Notes: generated by a model from the sequence alone, not told the origin. DNA of 64,000 nt from Strobilurus pachycystidiatus (GCA_019915135.1 JAHLMK010000001.1:5704001-5768000), one strand, 5' to 3'; counted from the stretch's first letter, positions 22,042 through 34,498 are shown. Made by a program: numbers and translations.

Positions 22042-22688
22042 GACGATGTACCGGTATTAGAATAACTGCGGCGAGGGCGGTCGCCGGGGAGGGGGTGCTT
22101 CGAGTCGTCGAGAGAGCGATACGGCCAGATGGTGGGAAGTGAAAGAAAAGTAGCGCGTCCCCATATGTAAAGCCTGTTATGTGTGAAGTTCCAAGAGTAG
22201 CCATATTATTGCATCAGATGCGTGGGTTTCCTTGACGATCAAGGTGTGGTCACCGTCTCAACCACCAGTTGCAGATTCAGAATTCCAATCAGGTACTGCC
22301 AATTGGATCCTTGAGACACAAATCTTGTAGCTCGATTGTCGTTGTCGAAGGAACGTGGCGATCGCGATCATTTGAAAGGTAATATCCCTCCCGGGGGAAG
22401 TAAGTATGTAACATGACACGCGCAACGAGCACGTACAGAGGTCCGGCTCATGCGCAGCCATCTGATTCAGCTTCAAAGGAAGTACTTGATATGATCTGAA
22501 TCATAATGTGGGAGACGTTACATGATACACAGAATTGTACGGTACACTAAGTATTAAATACCTGCATACGTCCGCCTTACAACACCAACATATATACAAG
22601 TAAGCCCACAGCGTAATCCGGACGGGACGCAGTATGAATATAATACAGATGCGACAGAGATAGAGATAGTATATTTCGGAAAAGGAAA
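22042..22688. other. Intergenic region
   Basis: Promoter side of the disordered protein gene and 3' side of the DUF6699 gene. AT-rich towards 22500-22680. No supported gene or repeat. Confidence 0.4.
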
Positions 22689-24622
22689 TCAACGCCTCGG
22701 TGTTGCTGAGGTCAGAGGTGGGGCGTCGGAGGGCGGTGGAAAATTTCCACTAGGATGTCTCGAATGCCTCGATCGTGTCGACGCAGACCTCGGTCGTGTA
22801 CCCATTGACGTCGATTCCAACATCTCCCTTGTGTCCTCGAGGTCCGCCTCAGCCTGTGCCCCCCGTGCCTTCAGCCTCTCGGACTCTGCTGGAGTCATCT
22901 GCCAGTCCAAGCACACCAGTTCGAAGGTACAAGGATGTATCGTGCTGTACTTCTCCCGCACAAGGCGATCGTTCTCCTGAATACCGCCATACGTGGTCCG
23001 ATTGCACAGGATGTCCATCTTGAGCATCCCTTGGCCAACAGCGCCACCGGGTGCGCCAGGACGCGTGGACCGGTTGATATAGTACGACTTGCTTGCGTCG
23101 GCTTTGAGTGGTTCGTGTAAGTCTGCGAATTCGGTGTTGGCAACGCGTTTGTGCATGAAGTAGGAGACTTGGTCGATGACTTCACCACAAGTCACACCGA
23201 TACGGGGATCGCGTGCTGAGACTGAGATGGTGTAGGGCATGGCCTTTGAGACGAGAAGGATATTGGTCGTTCGAGGGAAGGTAGCAGGTTCGTCACGGCC
23301 TTTGCTCCAAGAATTATTGCCCGTGTCTTTGGAGCTCTGGCAGGTATTTGTTCGATGCCGCATATCCCACTTCAGGTATTCTCGATCCAAATTGTCCGGC
23401 ATAGGCATCAGGATAGGGTTGAGGAGAACGTGCGCGCCAACCCGATGGATGAGGAACGGCTCTAAGACTGGCCCATCTGGTAAGGTATGAGTGGCGTACT
23501 TCCTAAACGTAACGAAACAGACGCACAATGACGGCCAGCTGCGAATTTATTCATCATGCGATCGCCAACACGTCCTCGGCCCATAGGGAGGTCAGGTTCG
23601 GGCGGCTGAGCTGCGGCAGCAGCTTGAGCAGCAGCTATTTGCTGAGCCTGCGTGTATTGCATGTGAGCGTCCGCGAGAGCACGCGCAGCGGCATCCAACC
23701 CCTGTTGCGGCGGCGGTATACCCATCCCTTGCATGCCCATGCCCATACCCATACCCATCGGCGAGCTACCAGGGAGACCCATACCCATACCCATTCCGCC
23801 AGGAGTACCCATATTCATGCCGCCAATACCACCCATAGGAGGTAGCGCATACCCGCCTAAGGACGGAGGAAGACCGCCTCCCATGCCCGCATTTCCTGGC
23901 GAAAATGCAGCGTATTGTCCGCCAATTCCGCCCATGCCGCCGCCCATGCCGCCGTATCCTTGGCCAGGATATCCGCCCGGGAGTGGCGCGCCCATGCCTG
24001 TGCCAGGAGTGCCAGGAAGTTGTCCGCCCATGCCACCTGCAGGTGTGAATCCGCCCCATTGCTGACCACCATAAGGTGAATATGCACCGGGCGGCGCGTA
24101 AGGAGATTGATGTGGCGAGTAGGCTGCTTGCTGGGGCGGCATCCAGCCAGGATAACCACCAGCTCCAGGATATCCTCCGGGCAGCTGGGCCATGTTCGTC
24201 CAGGGCGACGGCGCGGCTGGTTGCGGCGGAGGTTGTTGAGGAGGTGTGTGGTGCGTATTACTCGCACCTGCGACCGGAGGAGTGAACGGGTCAGGCGGTG
24301 ATTCCTCTCCGCCCGTATTGGGATAGCCAGTGAAGTCGGCAGACAGCCCGTTTGGGAGAATATTCGGAGAGGGTGTATGGATTCGATTCGATGAATCTGA
24401 GTGTTGGGGCGTGTATTGTAAGCCGGGGGCAACGTAAGGTGAATAAGGAGATGGATAAGGCCCGTTCGGTGAGGTGGGATAAGAGCCAGGGAATGGCTGG
24501 TAGCCCGTGGGCCCGTTGAAAGGTGAATAGCCGCCGCCCGGATGTGCAGGTGGTGGGAGATGGGATGGACCGCCTTGCGGTGTAGCCAATGGGGGAATGA
24601 AGGGGGTATTGTGGGCAGACAT
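22689..24622 (-). CDS. DUF6699 protein with long Pro/Gly/Met-rich N-terminus
   Basis: The ATG at 24622-24620 starts about 370 residues of low-complexity sequence. It is first Pro/Tyr/Ser-rich (PYPSPYSPYVAPG), then Gly/Met-rich with GMGMG runs (about 23700-23800) and an Ala/Gln stretch (QQIAAAQAAAAAQ). A short intron near 23530-23500 joins it to the folded domain. That domain has DGPVLEPFLIHRVGAHVLLNP, then YLKWDMRHR and PATFPRTTNILLVSKAMPYTI, matching the layout of DUF6699 (a beta-rich domain frequent in Agaricomycetes). The tail is again disordered. DUF6699 has no known activity. A second, diverged DUF6699 gene lies next to it on the same strand. Confidence 0.75.
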
Positions 24623-25645
24623 CAATGGTCTGCTTCCGAGGGTACCTAGGGCTCCGAACGGCCCAAAGCAGGTATACTATTACTGGAAAACATTTGGTGT
24701 GCGGACGCGCTGTGACAGGAAAGCTGTTGACTCACAAGTTCTCGGTTCCTTCGCAGGTAAATCCGTCCGGAAAAGCTGTCAAAGCAGAACTCTAGGGCGT
24801 AAATGGTTATCCTGCTTGCTCGGTCAGCTTCAGACGCGATTTCGCTTCACGCAAGGGCGCACCGATCGATGCCAACTTTTCCCGGTGTGATCGACGATTA
24901 ACGTCGTGCAGAAAATCGTTGGAAAACAGAGTTTATGGATGAAATAATGTCGTGAGCGGTGCCCATGTAACGCGATCCGAAGATCAGCGGCCGCGAGAGG
25001 GGAACCTGCTTTTGGGTGGTCGTCGTTTGAGTTCGAGTCGGCGTAACCCTAATTTAGTGGTACACTGCATCTTACCACGCGCCCATCATCTGAACACAGT
25101 CGGGTCAGCACGCGAATTTCATCTCCGTACCCTGCATGCTTTCTTCTGGTAGAGGCAATATAAAGACACCGACTGTTCTTGAGGCGCTCATAGTTTTCAT
25201 CGTTCGTCAATCATACATCCCGTCCTCAATGGCAGACGGACACCGTGATTGGAGACTTCGAATATGCAAGATACAATGTACGATTATCAGGAGAGCTTGA
25301 CGTCGAGCCTCAACTATACGACCGTCTCATTGCTTGAATTACTGTAGCTTTTCATATTATCTCACAATTAAAGGCAATTTGTGGCCACAGCAATCAATGA
25401 TTATAGACATCGCCGCTCATACTAATAGCGCCAGGCGCAGCATGCATGTCCCCAAGTGCGGAATCCGAGAAAATAATTACCGCGACTTTGGCGGTGCAAT
25501 ACCATTAATGGACGAGGCTCATCGCACACGCAGATGGTGCGTGGATCAGTGATCTGCAGGAAGTAAGCAGAGCTAATATTGCAACAACTAAGAGGTTACA
25601 ATCACAACGAAATGATACAGTGAATGATAGCAGATCCGTACAGAA
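24623..25645. other. Intergenic region
   Basis: Between the two DUF6699 genes. It should hold the promoter of the first and the terminator of the second. Frames are short and without domains. I see nothing further. Confidence 0.4.
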
Positions 25646-26459
25646 TCATGCCGTCAAGCTCATGGTGAAGATATTGGGTGCTTTAAAGCCGAGTCTCGCT
25701 TCAGCGTAATGGTCGTCTTTACGGAGAGCCTCAAAGAAGCATCGGTCTCGCAGCCAGTCTGGCATGCATAAGTATGAGTCAAGAAGATTATTGGTAAGAC
25801 GTACCGAACCGCTTGAACGAAGTCTGGCCAGCAGGGGGTGGGGCATTGCTACCGCCGGGGCCAGGAGTGTACATCCACTGCTGGGGGTTGGCGCGTGCTG
25901 CACCCGCTCGGCGCACCTGCTCCTTCAGTCGAGCAGGAAGCATCTCGAACTCTGCGTCGGTGACGTTGTGTTCGGAGTAGCTATGCAGGAGTGTCAGAAC
26001 ACTTGCATAGGCGGCACAGGAGACGCACTCTTTCCACAATGCATCCGTGATATTCCTCATCGTGATCCCCTTCTCGTTCTTCACAGTTGTGCACCATGGA
26101 GATATCTCACTGAGGATGTACATCACTTGTATCCGGGGCAGAGTGGCCGGCTCATCCTTTGCAGCAAAGACGACGTCGCGATCCCTGGCCTCGGGATTGA
26201 AACCGGCAGTGTGACCTGTGAGCTGTCCGTCAGAACATGGCGAAAGATCGTGTAAGATGACGCGCCATTGCTCAGATTGAACAGCAGGGTAAATTTGGCG
26301 TGTTTCCCCTGGAGGATGGGATGTATCTCCACAATTGGGTTGAGCAGGTAAAGGTCTGTCTGCGACAGGACGGGGCCATCTATGAATCAAAGGTTTCGTC
26401 AGCCAGCGGCTAGGCAGGAAAAGAGCGCCGGGGCCGTACAGGCGTTGCCAGGCGACCAT
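25646..26459 (-). CDS. DUF6699 protein, shorter paralogue
   Basis: Read from the ATG at 26459 (the 5' end is uncertain because another exon upstream is possible): MVAWQRLYGPGALFLPSRW. After a first intron comes the DUF6699 core, DGPVLSQTDLYLLNP, then IVEIHPILQGKHAKFTLLFN. A second intron near 26225-26200 leads into DEPATLPRIQVMYILSE and the C-terminal helices. The Pro/Gly linker PGPGGSNAPPPAGQ is followed by an intron and the last exon DWLRDRCFFEALRKDDHYAE, stopping at 25646. It shares the DGPVL...LLNP and EPATxPR motifs with the neighbour at 22689-24622 but lacks its long low-complexity N-terminus. Function is unknown. Confidence 0.68.
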
Positions 26460-26879
26460 TTGCTGATGATATCCATGTCCAACAATTATTGAAGGACTCT
26501 AAGAGAACCAGAAACTATGCGCGCGAAGTGACTGTCAACAGGAAAGATGCTGTTTGATCGCTCACGATCAGGTTCCGTCTGGCGGGGCGTTAACACGTGC
26601 AAGCAGATCACATGAGGCGCGGCATCTCGGCTCCTCAAGTTGAAGTGGCGCGGTTGCGCGATCGAGCTTGACTCAACTCGACTCACAAGCTTTGCCCATA
26701 GGCATCGAGTCTAGCTACCCGAGTGCACGGTCCGAGGTTTACTCGAGCACTACTTAACAATAGTTGCCTCACCCCATCATAACGTACCATCGACCACCTC
26801 GTCTTATCTCATACCTCCCTGCCGATCCAAGAGGATTTGGAACGTAAATCTCAGGCCAGACAGCCGAGTACTGTGTCAT

Positions 26880-28975
26880 CAAATGTCTGCTACAGTCTAC
26901 TGGCACCCTCGTCGGACGCTCGAATGCCTCCTTCACTTGCCACCTGAAGTTTGGGCTTTAATCTTTTATTTGGCCACCCATATACCCGAGTCACTATACG
27001 GGCCAGAAATACTATGGAGCTCATCTACAAAAGAGGAACGAAGGACCCAACGGTTACATCTGGTAAACTCCCTTTCACGTATCAAATAGAATCCAAAAAT
27101 CCTGATATGAATCTGCTTTCACAGAAGACGAGATATCGAGTTCCGCTGGTATGCAAAGCCTGGCGCCGTGCAACCCAGCACTTGTTGTACCAGGACATCT
27201 TTCTCACTGGGCCAGGAATGTTGGTCCGTTTGTTATTGACTCTCGATAATCGCTCCCGAGGAGGAGATCCGCTAGGAACAGCCACGACATCGCTCAGAGT
27301 CACTTTTACGATCGATATGCCCGAGGATGTTCTCGCGCAACTCTTCCCATTCTTACCGAATCTTCGTTACTATGGAATGGACAGCAAACACGAGCGCACA
27401 GTGCTTTCTGAGTCGCCCATCATGAGCTCCCTATGCCGCTCATGTCTCGAGCTCGAAACTCTGCATGCGGTCCCGCGAGTCACCATCAGACCCGAAGTAT
27501 GGCCACTTGTGTTCGCATCGCTACCCCGACTATCCTCCTTTACCGCGTCATACACTCTATTTCGCAGTTCAATAGCCCCCACATTTCCCCTCACCTCTTC
27601 TACACTGACGTACCTGGACGTTAGGTCTTACTGGGATAATCTCGCCGGCATGAGGTTCCCGTCACTAAAGACATTTGTCCATCCCTACGATATCTTCCAT
27701 GGGCCGCCTGACCCCACCCCCCTCATCTCCTTCTTGCAGCTCAACGGCCAGCAGATAACAACCGTCGTGCATACCGTCTCACAGAGCTATGACACACAGC
27801 CTCTCCGTCCATTTCAAGAATATTGCCCTCTTCTTTCGGCACTTGTCCTCATTCCTACTCATAACGGAACAGTGACCGAATTCATTCTCGGAGAGGACTT
27901 TCCTCGCTCGGTCTCTCTACTCTGTATCCGACCTTCGGGTCGACCGAAGCTGCAGATGAGCCAACAGAACTATAGGTCCTTGTTCGATGGACTGGGAGAC
28001 GTTGCCCGGAGCCAATACGCTCCCAACTTGCGCGCAGTCCGGTTGACGGAGTGGGGAAGCGTTGACGCATTGAAGACGAATAACTCCAGGATGTTGGTGT
28101 ATGGTCGAGGAGTTGTAGGTGCGTGTGGATGGCGGTTGGAAGGACCTGATGGAGATGCTCTGTAACTATGGTCAGTTTCCCCGGAGGACCTGGTTATGAA
28201 GTACGTCTTGACGGTGACTCATTACCCACCAAGATCATGGCTACTGATTCCCATTCTGATAAAGATTATGTTGCTAGCGGTGATCATATTCAACTGCGGG
28301 ATCTAGAACAGAACGCTGGTAATTACCACACATGCGGTAGACCCATTACACGTCCAATTTCTCGTCCCTCCGGATAGACTTGGGCGATTCTTGACACATA
28401 TTGTGGTATGCACGCGCTCGTTTGATCAGAATAGACTTGATTAATACCCCAGATGTACAGCCTCTTTCGGGACACAGTTAGACGTGTTATCAGTCGTCGC
28501 TGAGTGTGTAAGACTCTTTGTCGTCGTTCACGCCGCAGGTTTCGAGAGTTCAACTTTCGACAGAGTCAACCGCGGAGACACTATGCTGGACATCAAGTAC
28601 TTGACGCAACATTGCGTCCTGAGCATGTTGCCATTTGAAGACCTACCGTATAATTCATCAAGTACTGTTATAGCCTTATGATGGAAGCAAATTCATCCAC
28701 ATCTTCCCTCGTCAATATGTAAGACTGACTCTTTGAATTTGGGTCCATAGGCGCAGACACATTGATGTGTGATGCTGTGAGAATGACGATGCGTTTTGCG
28801 CTGGAGACTAGCTACTGTAGATTTCACGAAGTTTTCATGACTGAGATTTGAGCAGCCATCAATGTTGCGGGCACTGAAGGCAGGTTGATGAGCTACCAAC
28901 TGTCAATCGCGACGGCTTATTATTTCCACCTACCTACTTATCCTCACCACCTGCAGCTAAACTACTGCCTCGTAA
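26880..28975. repeat. Tandem duplication, unit 1
   Basis: Coding sequence and downstream flank match unit 2 at 29369-31480. The similarity continues after the stop codons (GTTATGAAG...CTTGACGGTGA versus GTCATGAAG...CTTGACAGTGA) and again at the end of the unit (CAACTGTCAATCGCGACGGC versus GAACTGTCGATCACGGCGGC). The duplication therefore covers about 2.1 kb, not just the gene. Limits are approximate. Confidence 0.7.
26883..28165 (+). CDS. F-box-type protein, tandem copy A
   Basis: Exons 26883-27062 and 27125-28165 join in phase (QRLHL|KTRYRVPLV) to give 406 residues. The N-terminal RRTLECLLHLPPEVWALIFYLA and the later RVPLVCKAWRRATQHLLYQDI form an F-box-like unit, with an insertion of about 25 residues between its helices, as is common in Agaricomycete F-box proteins. 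The rest consists of Leu-rich strand-helix repeats (LFPFLPNLRYYGMDS, CLELETLHAVPRV, FASLPRLSSFTAS), an irregular LRR-like fold. The expected role is a substrate receptor of an SCF ubiquitin ligase, by family knowledge only. It is about 80% identical by eye to copy B, 1.2 kb downstream. Confidence 0.8.
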
Positions 28976-29368
28976 ATTGGAACCAACGGACGAACTTGAA
29001 GGCCCAGCCGCCCAGGTCCATGTGTGGCGGTGCACACCCCACGTGAGTCTCATGTGACTGAACTCGGCACGTCGGCTTCATATATTTATATCCACCCCAC
29101 CACTGCGGTGACCACAACGTATGATCCGACTTCCAAGCGCGTACGGACTGGCTATACTCACACTGAGAAACACCACCTCCTCAAATTTCTTTGCTCAAGG
29201 TCTCTGCCGCGTTTGTGTTTGCCAGTCACGGTGCTGAATTCTGCCGGTGCTAACTCGTCCCAAGAGAATTTGACGATACAGATCTCAGGCTGACAACCGC
29301 GTACGGCGGGGTGTTGTTCTTTGGTGGCACACACTCTCTGTGACTGGCTCAAGACAATTCGAATCGTG
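28166..29368. other. Spacer between the two F-box genes
   Basis: The first 800 bp belong to the duplicated unit. The remaining 400 bp (28975-29368) have no counterpart before copy A and presumably carry the promoter of copy B. A TATATTTATATC stretch lies at 29080-29091. No other gene is supported. Confidence 0.5.
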
Positions 29369-30675
29369 ATGCCTGCCACAGTCTACAGGCCTCCAATTCC
29401 AAATCACCCGGCTCGTCGGACGCTGGAATGTCTCCTCCACTTGCCACCCGAGATTTGGGCTTTCATCTTTCATTTAGCCACCCATATACCCGAGTCCCTG
29501 TACGGGCCAGAGATACTGTGGAGCTCATCCACAAATGAGGAGCGAAAGACTCAACGATTACATCGAGTAAATCCGCTTTCACAGATAAAAGGTCGAATAC
29601 CGTGATCTGAGTTTACCTCTTACAGAAGACGAGATGTCGACTTCCGCTGGTCTGCAGGGCTTGGCACCGTGCAACCCACCGACTGCTGTACCAAAACATC
29701 TTTCTCACTGGGCCAGCAATGTTGGTCCGTCTGTTATCGACTCTCGATAATCGCTTCCGAGACGGAGATCCGCTAGGAACAGCCACGACATCGCTCAGAG
29801 TCACTCTTACGATCGATATGCCTGAGGACGCTCTCGCGCAACTGTTCCCATTCCTACCGAATCTCCGTTACTATGGAATGGACAGCAGCCACGAGCACAC
29901 AGTGCTTAATGAGTCGCCCATCATTAGCTCCTTATGCCGCTCATGTCTCGAGCTCGAAACCCTACATGCGGTTCCTCGAGTCTCCATCAGACCGGAAGTA
30001 TGGCCACTTGTGTTCGCATCGCTACCCCGACTATCCTCCTTTACCGCGTCATACAGTCTATTTCGCAGCTCAATGGCCCCCACGATCCCTCTCACCTCTT
30101 CTACACTGACGTACCTGGACGTTAGGTCTTACTGGGATCATCTCGCCGGTATGAGGTTTCCGTCACTACGAACCTTTGTCCACGTCTACGATATCTTCCA
30201 CGAGCCACCTGACCCCACTCCCCTCATTTCCTTCTTACAACTCAACGGCCAGCAGATAACGACCGTCGTATCCACCGTCTCGCAAAATTACGACACACAG
30301 CCTCTACGTCCGTTCCGGGCATTTTGTCCTCATCTTTCAACACTTGTCCTCATTCCCGGCTATACTGCAAAACTGACTATCCCGACTCAAATCCTTCTCG
30401 GAGGGGACTTTCCTTGCTCGGTCTCCTTACTTTGCATCCGACCTTCCGGTCGACCACAGTTACAGATGAGCCGAAAGAATTACAGGGAGTTGTTCAATGG
30501 ACTGGGAGAACTGGCTCGGAACCAGCATGCTCCCAATTTGCGCACAGTTCGGTTGACAGACTGGACAAGCGTTGATGCGTTGAAGACGAAAAACTCGAGG
30601 ATGCTGGCGTATGGACGGGGGGTCTTGAATGCGTGCGGATGGCGTTTGGAAGGACCTGATGGAGACGTTCTATAG
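29369..30675 (+). CDS. F-box-type protein, tandem copy B
   Basis: Exons 29369-29566 and 29626-30675 join in phase at the same codon as in copy A (QRLHR|KTRCRLPLV), giving 415 residues. The domain layout is the same: F-box-like N-terminus (RRTLECLLHLPPEIWAFIFH, then RLPLVCRAWHRATHRLLYQ) and LRR-like C-terminus. Differences from A include an N-terminal addition (MPATVYRPPIPNHPA) and a 4-5-residue insertion around GYTAKLTIPTQI. The frame is fully open, so both copies were kept functional after duplication, or the event is recent. The role is inferred as a substrate adaptor for ubiquitination. Confidence 0.8.
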
Positions 30676-31480
30676 AGTTTCAACTTTCCTCGGTCATGAA
30701 GTGTGCCTTGACAGTGAGTGATTACCCCAGAACCGTATCTCATTCTGACAATCGGAGATTGTCACCAGTGGCATACACCTGCTACCGTGTTCATCTGCGG
30801 GATCCGAAAGAATAAACTTGGGGGACTTCACACGCTTTAGCCACATCGCGCGTCTAATCTCGATGTACCTGTGCAATCCTTGACAGAACATGCCTTGTCC
30901 ACGCGTTGTTTGGCGCGGCCAGACTGGAGGATCGTCCCTCTCGTACTGCCTTTGGCTGGGTTGATTCGAGACATGCGCTGATTGTGCTATAAGTCACTTT
31001 GAATTGATTCGCTGGGATACATAGACAAGCTTGCGTTAAGGCAGCCGGTCATAACAGAGTCAACCACGTACATTTCGGAGACACTGCGCTGGTCACCACG
31101 TACATCGTGTCGTAAACATGTAAACATTCAGGAGATTCTCATGCTCACCTTGTAAATGATCATCAATGTCATGATGGGGGTGGCTTCCGAGTCACCCCCA
31201 GGTCACCGCCATCTTCCTCTCATCGATTGAATGTAATATCTAGGAATGAATTCTATCTGGACCCACAAACGTGGAAATCATCGATGCTTGATTTTGTGAA
31301 GGTGACGCCTTGAACGTTTCGCGCCATAGACTAGCTACTTGCGACGAAGGCTCTCATGAATGAGATCCAAATAGCCATCTCAACGTTACACGCATCTAAG
31401 GCATGTTGATTAGCTACGAACTGTCGATCACGGCGGCCTATTATCGCCACCTACTAATGGAGATACATAGGGCGTCGGCG
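29369..31480. repeat. Tandem duplication, unit 2
   Basis: Second copy of the unit starting at 26880. The downstream flank (30676-31480) is more diverged than the coding part, which suggests selection on the gene after duplication. Confidence 0.65.
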
Positions 31481-31573
31481 CTTCTTGCTCGTTTACTCAG
31501 TACTCTCATCACCACTGCCTCCTAACCAGCCACACCAACAGTCTTTCCTTTCCTTCTCTCTTGTACTTCTACT
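30676..31573. other. Intergenic region
   Basis: Mostly the flank of duplication unit 2, then the promoter of the NoxR-like gene. A GGGGGTGGC...GTCACCCCC imperfect inverted repeat lies at about 31175-31200. No gene seen. Confidence 0.4.
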
Positions 31574-33387
31574 ATGGCCTTGGCCGCCCTCAAACAGCAG
31601 TCCAATACATGGGAGGCGGCAATGACGCAATTTGGACAGCACCGCTACCAGGAAGCGCTGGATCTCTTCGATGTGGCTCTTCAGTGCCGTTCACCTGCTT
31701 CGTGTCTTTCTCATATTGCTACACAGGAAATCTCTGCCAGTGACTCTGCGCGGATATATGTAAACATGGCTCTTATCCATCGGGAGATGGGCCAGTTTGA
31801 GACGGCGCTGCTATGCTTAATTCAGGCCATCTCTCTGGATCAGACACTCGCTATTGCGTACGTCCCGGCACTGTTTCTGTATATCATTATTGAGCTTTTT
31901 CTCAGATATTTTGAGCGCGCATATTGCAACAATTCGCTAGGAAACTTACAGGAAGCATCGGACGACCTGAGTGATGCGGCGCTGTTCATGAAGAAGGAAC
32001 GGCAACGGTCTGTGTTGATCTGCACTGACGATGAATACTGCCCTCATCTTCGATACAGGAACTATGACGAACAGGGCCTTGACTACACGCTATATCTAGC
32101 CGAGATACTGTTCAATAAAGGCATCGTCCTATTAGCACTGGGACGCCAGTCCGATGGCCTCTCATGTCTTGGTCAGGCTGTACTGAAGAAGGTACTACCG
32201 GAGCATCATCTCATGCACGCCGCCCTGGCGTATCCCGAGAATCATTACGACCTATATAAAGTTGTGAGTGACTTCAATGGCCACTATCACGGCCAATCTT
32301 TTCCGCCTTGCGACTCTGCTCACACCCTCATTCTATTTAAGACCTCGGGGAAGTTGTTCAGACCTACGGCAAGCCAAATGAAGTTCATTGCCGATTGCGA
32401 CGAAAGTGCTGGCATCGAGGACGATAAGCGCTCATTGGTATCGGTCCCAGCCGAGAAGGAGCTTCCTAACCTTCCTCCCATAATGAGCGACGCCCTCTCC
32501 TTCGTCTCGAGTATTGCTCCTTCAGATGCATCAAGCACGTACGTACCGAGCGTTCGCAGTGTGCGTTCGTCGCACAGTCGGAAACGGTCTGCATTGCGTC
32601 GTCACACGCTGGACGTCCTCGTTTCCTGTAAGTCCCCTAGTTACCCGAACCTCCTAGAGTAACGCATATCATTTCAGCCTCTGCGCCGAGCCGCTTCGAG
32701 CTCGAAATGCACTTGGGTCGAGACGTCATTGCGCCCAGTGGCATCGAAATCTCCTCCATCCCATGTGCTGGCCTCCGCATCAGCAACGGCAAGCTCGCGG
32801 GCCTCATGGCATTCCGCTTTGTCGTAACCCTCGACAACGCACCTCGTACTAGTACCTCCTCCAAGAAGTCTTCCGCGGTGTTCCTCCCAGCGCCCAAGAC
32901 GGTAGTTGCCAACTTCATTTTGGATACGGGTATCGGAGCCTCGCCCGTTCCTCCAGAGATGCTGAGAGCTCTCGGGTATGACGGAAGTTTCATGGGTGAG
33001 TAGACGTTCTGCGCGTCCGCATCCCGTGCTGATGGCATGCCAGTTGGCACGGAGGTAGCGCTCATCATACAGGGTGTCAGGACGAAGTGTGTAGTCGGCT
33101 GCGAGGGCGAGGCTGGGAGGCTGAGTGGACGCTTCTTGACGGCGGGCTCGTTGACGTTCACATTTGACTCAAGCATGGACGCGCCAGTGCTCTACGGTAT
33201 GTACTCTCTCATGAGTCGCACAAACAACGCTGACGGATACGTCTAAGTTGCCGATGAGTTCTCGTCGCAACATTTCATCCCGCGAACTGTTCCGCAGTGC
33301 TCATCTTCAAGCTCAAAGCGTCTCTCAATCAAAGATGTCGTTGTGTCGCTCCTGTCCTTCCGGAAACCTGAGGCCCAGGTTTCTTGA
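31574..33387 (+). CDS. p67phox/NoxR-like TPR protein with C-terminal retropepsin-like domain
   Basis: The ATG at 31574 starts a TPR array typical of the p67phox/NoxR regulators of NADPH oxidase: QQSNTWEAAMTQFGQHRYQE, then a split repeat AYFERAYCNNSLGNLQEASD, DYTLYLAEILFNKGIVLLAL, VLPEHHLMHAALA, and after an intron SGKLFRPTASQMKF, the NoxR activation-region look-alike. Past a Ser-rich linker an in-phase intron (GTAAGT...TTTCAG, 32630-32678) leads to a new domain: SRFELEMHLG, then VVANFILDTGIGASPVPPEM, a D-T-G loop of retropepsin type, followed by RTKCVVGCEGEAGRLSGRFL. Two more in-phase introns lead to the stop at 33385-33387. The usual PB1 and SH3 domains are absent. It may be one fused gene or, less likely, two genes. 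Confidence 0.68.
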
Positions 33388-33801
33388 TACCTTTTCCCGG
33401 TTCTTGTTTATGGACAATAGTTTTGGATTTACCTGCTTTCTGTACTTATTTGTTTTTCAATCTCGGGACGCTATTTTTGTGACTGCTACACATTGTACTT
33501 GCTACCACCCTCATCTGAAGCAATGGATCAGTGATTGACGTGTCAGTGATTGAGAGCAGCCACCATTCGATCCGTCTTATGGGAATTCATCAGCTACCAG
33601 GAGGACCCAAACCAAGCGGACAGCGACGGGATTGAGAAATCGTCATTATGATAGTTCTAGCCGTTACAATATCGTGCAATTGGGAAGAAGACAAAAATAC
33701 GTACAGGGAGCAAGAAAGCCTGAGAACAAGACTGATATACATTAGATATACATACTGTCCGAGCAGGAAGAAAGCGTAAGTACAAGATCATTAATCATTC
33801 A

Positions 33802-34498
33802 TTACAGGGACTCGATGAATTTGGTACCGCCACTAAATGTGCGGCCTGACGCCTTGTCGGTATCGTTCCCCGTGGGGGTATCCGGGGTGATTGGGACAGG
33901 AGATGATACACGAGGAGGCGCATCGTCGTAAGTGTTTATGCCACGCAGGTTATGCATGGGCTGGCGAGGCGACGAGAAGGAAGGCATTTCCATGCCCGTT
34001 TCGAAATGAACACTGGAAGAGGAGTCGGACGTGGGGATTGGGGGGCGGAACGGGGGGTCAGGATAGGCCATGTCCAAGGCTCCTCCGTGCTCGACCAGGG
34101 ATTCAGCATCCCAGTCATCGGCGACTCCCGCGCGGACAAAGCCGCGGGTGTCATTGAAGGTATCAGAGGATGTCTTGGGCTTGCCCGACGAGAATATGTG
34201 GGCAACCTTGTCGGTCCACGGTGCGGAAGACGAGGGGTATCTCGATGCTTCCTTGTGTCGTCGATGCCGACGGCGAGTACGCTCCGAATCAGAAGGCTCG
34301 TGTTCTCGCAGAAGGAAGAATATGGCGATGCAGGAGATGAGGATGACGAGGCTCAGGCCGACGACTAGTGCAATGAACCCTGCGTGGACAGTGATGAGCA
34401 TCAAGTTTTGAAGTAGAACGGTTATACTTACCGCCTACAGAACCGCCAATTTTTGGGGCACCGCGCTTGTCGAAGGCGGGGTTCTGGTTGGGGGCCAT
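33802..34498 (-). CDS. Single-pass membrane protein with Ser/Pro-rich cytoplasmic tail
   Basis: The first exon, from the ATG at 34498-34496, gives MAPNQNPAFDKRGAPKIGGSV. An intron of about 75 bp splits a Gly codon and leads to GGFIALVVGLSLVILISCIAIFFLL, one transmembrane helix. REHEPSDSERTRRRHRRHKE follows as a positive stop-transfer segment. The remaining 140 residues are disordered, rich in Ser, Pro, Asp and Thr, and end at 33802. There is no cleavable signal peptide, so the helix probably acts as signal-anchor. I recognise the layout as common in Agaricomycete small membrane proteins of unknown role. The frame and splice sites are clear; the function is not. Confidence 0.68.
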
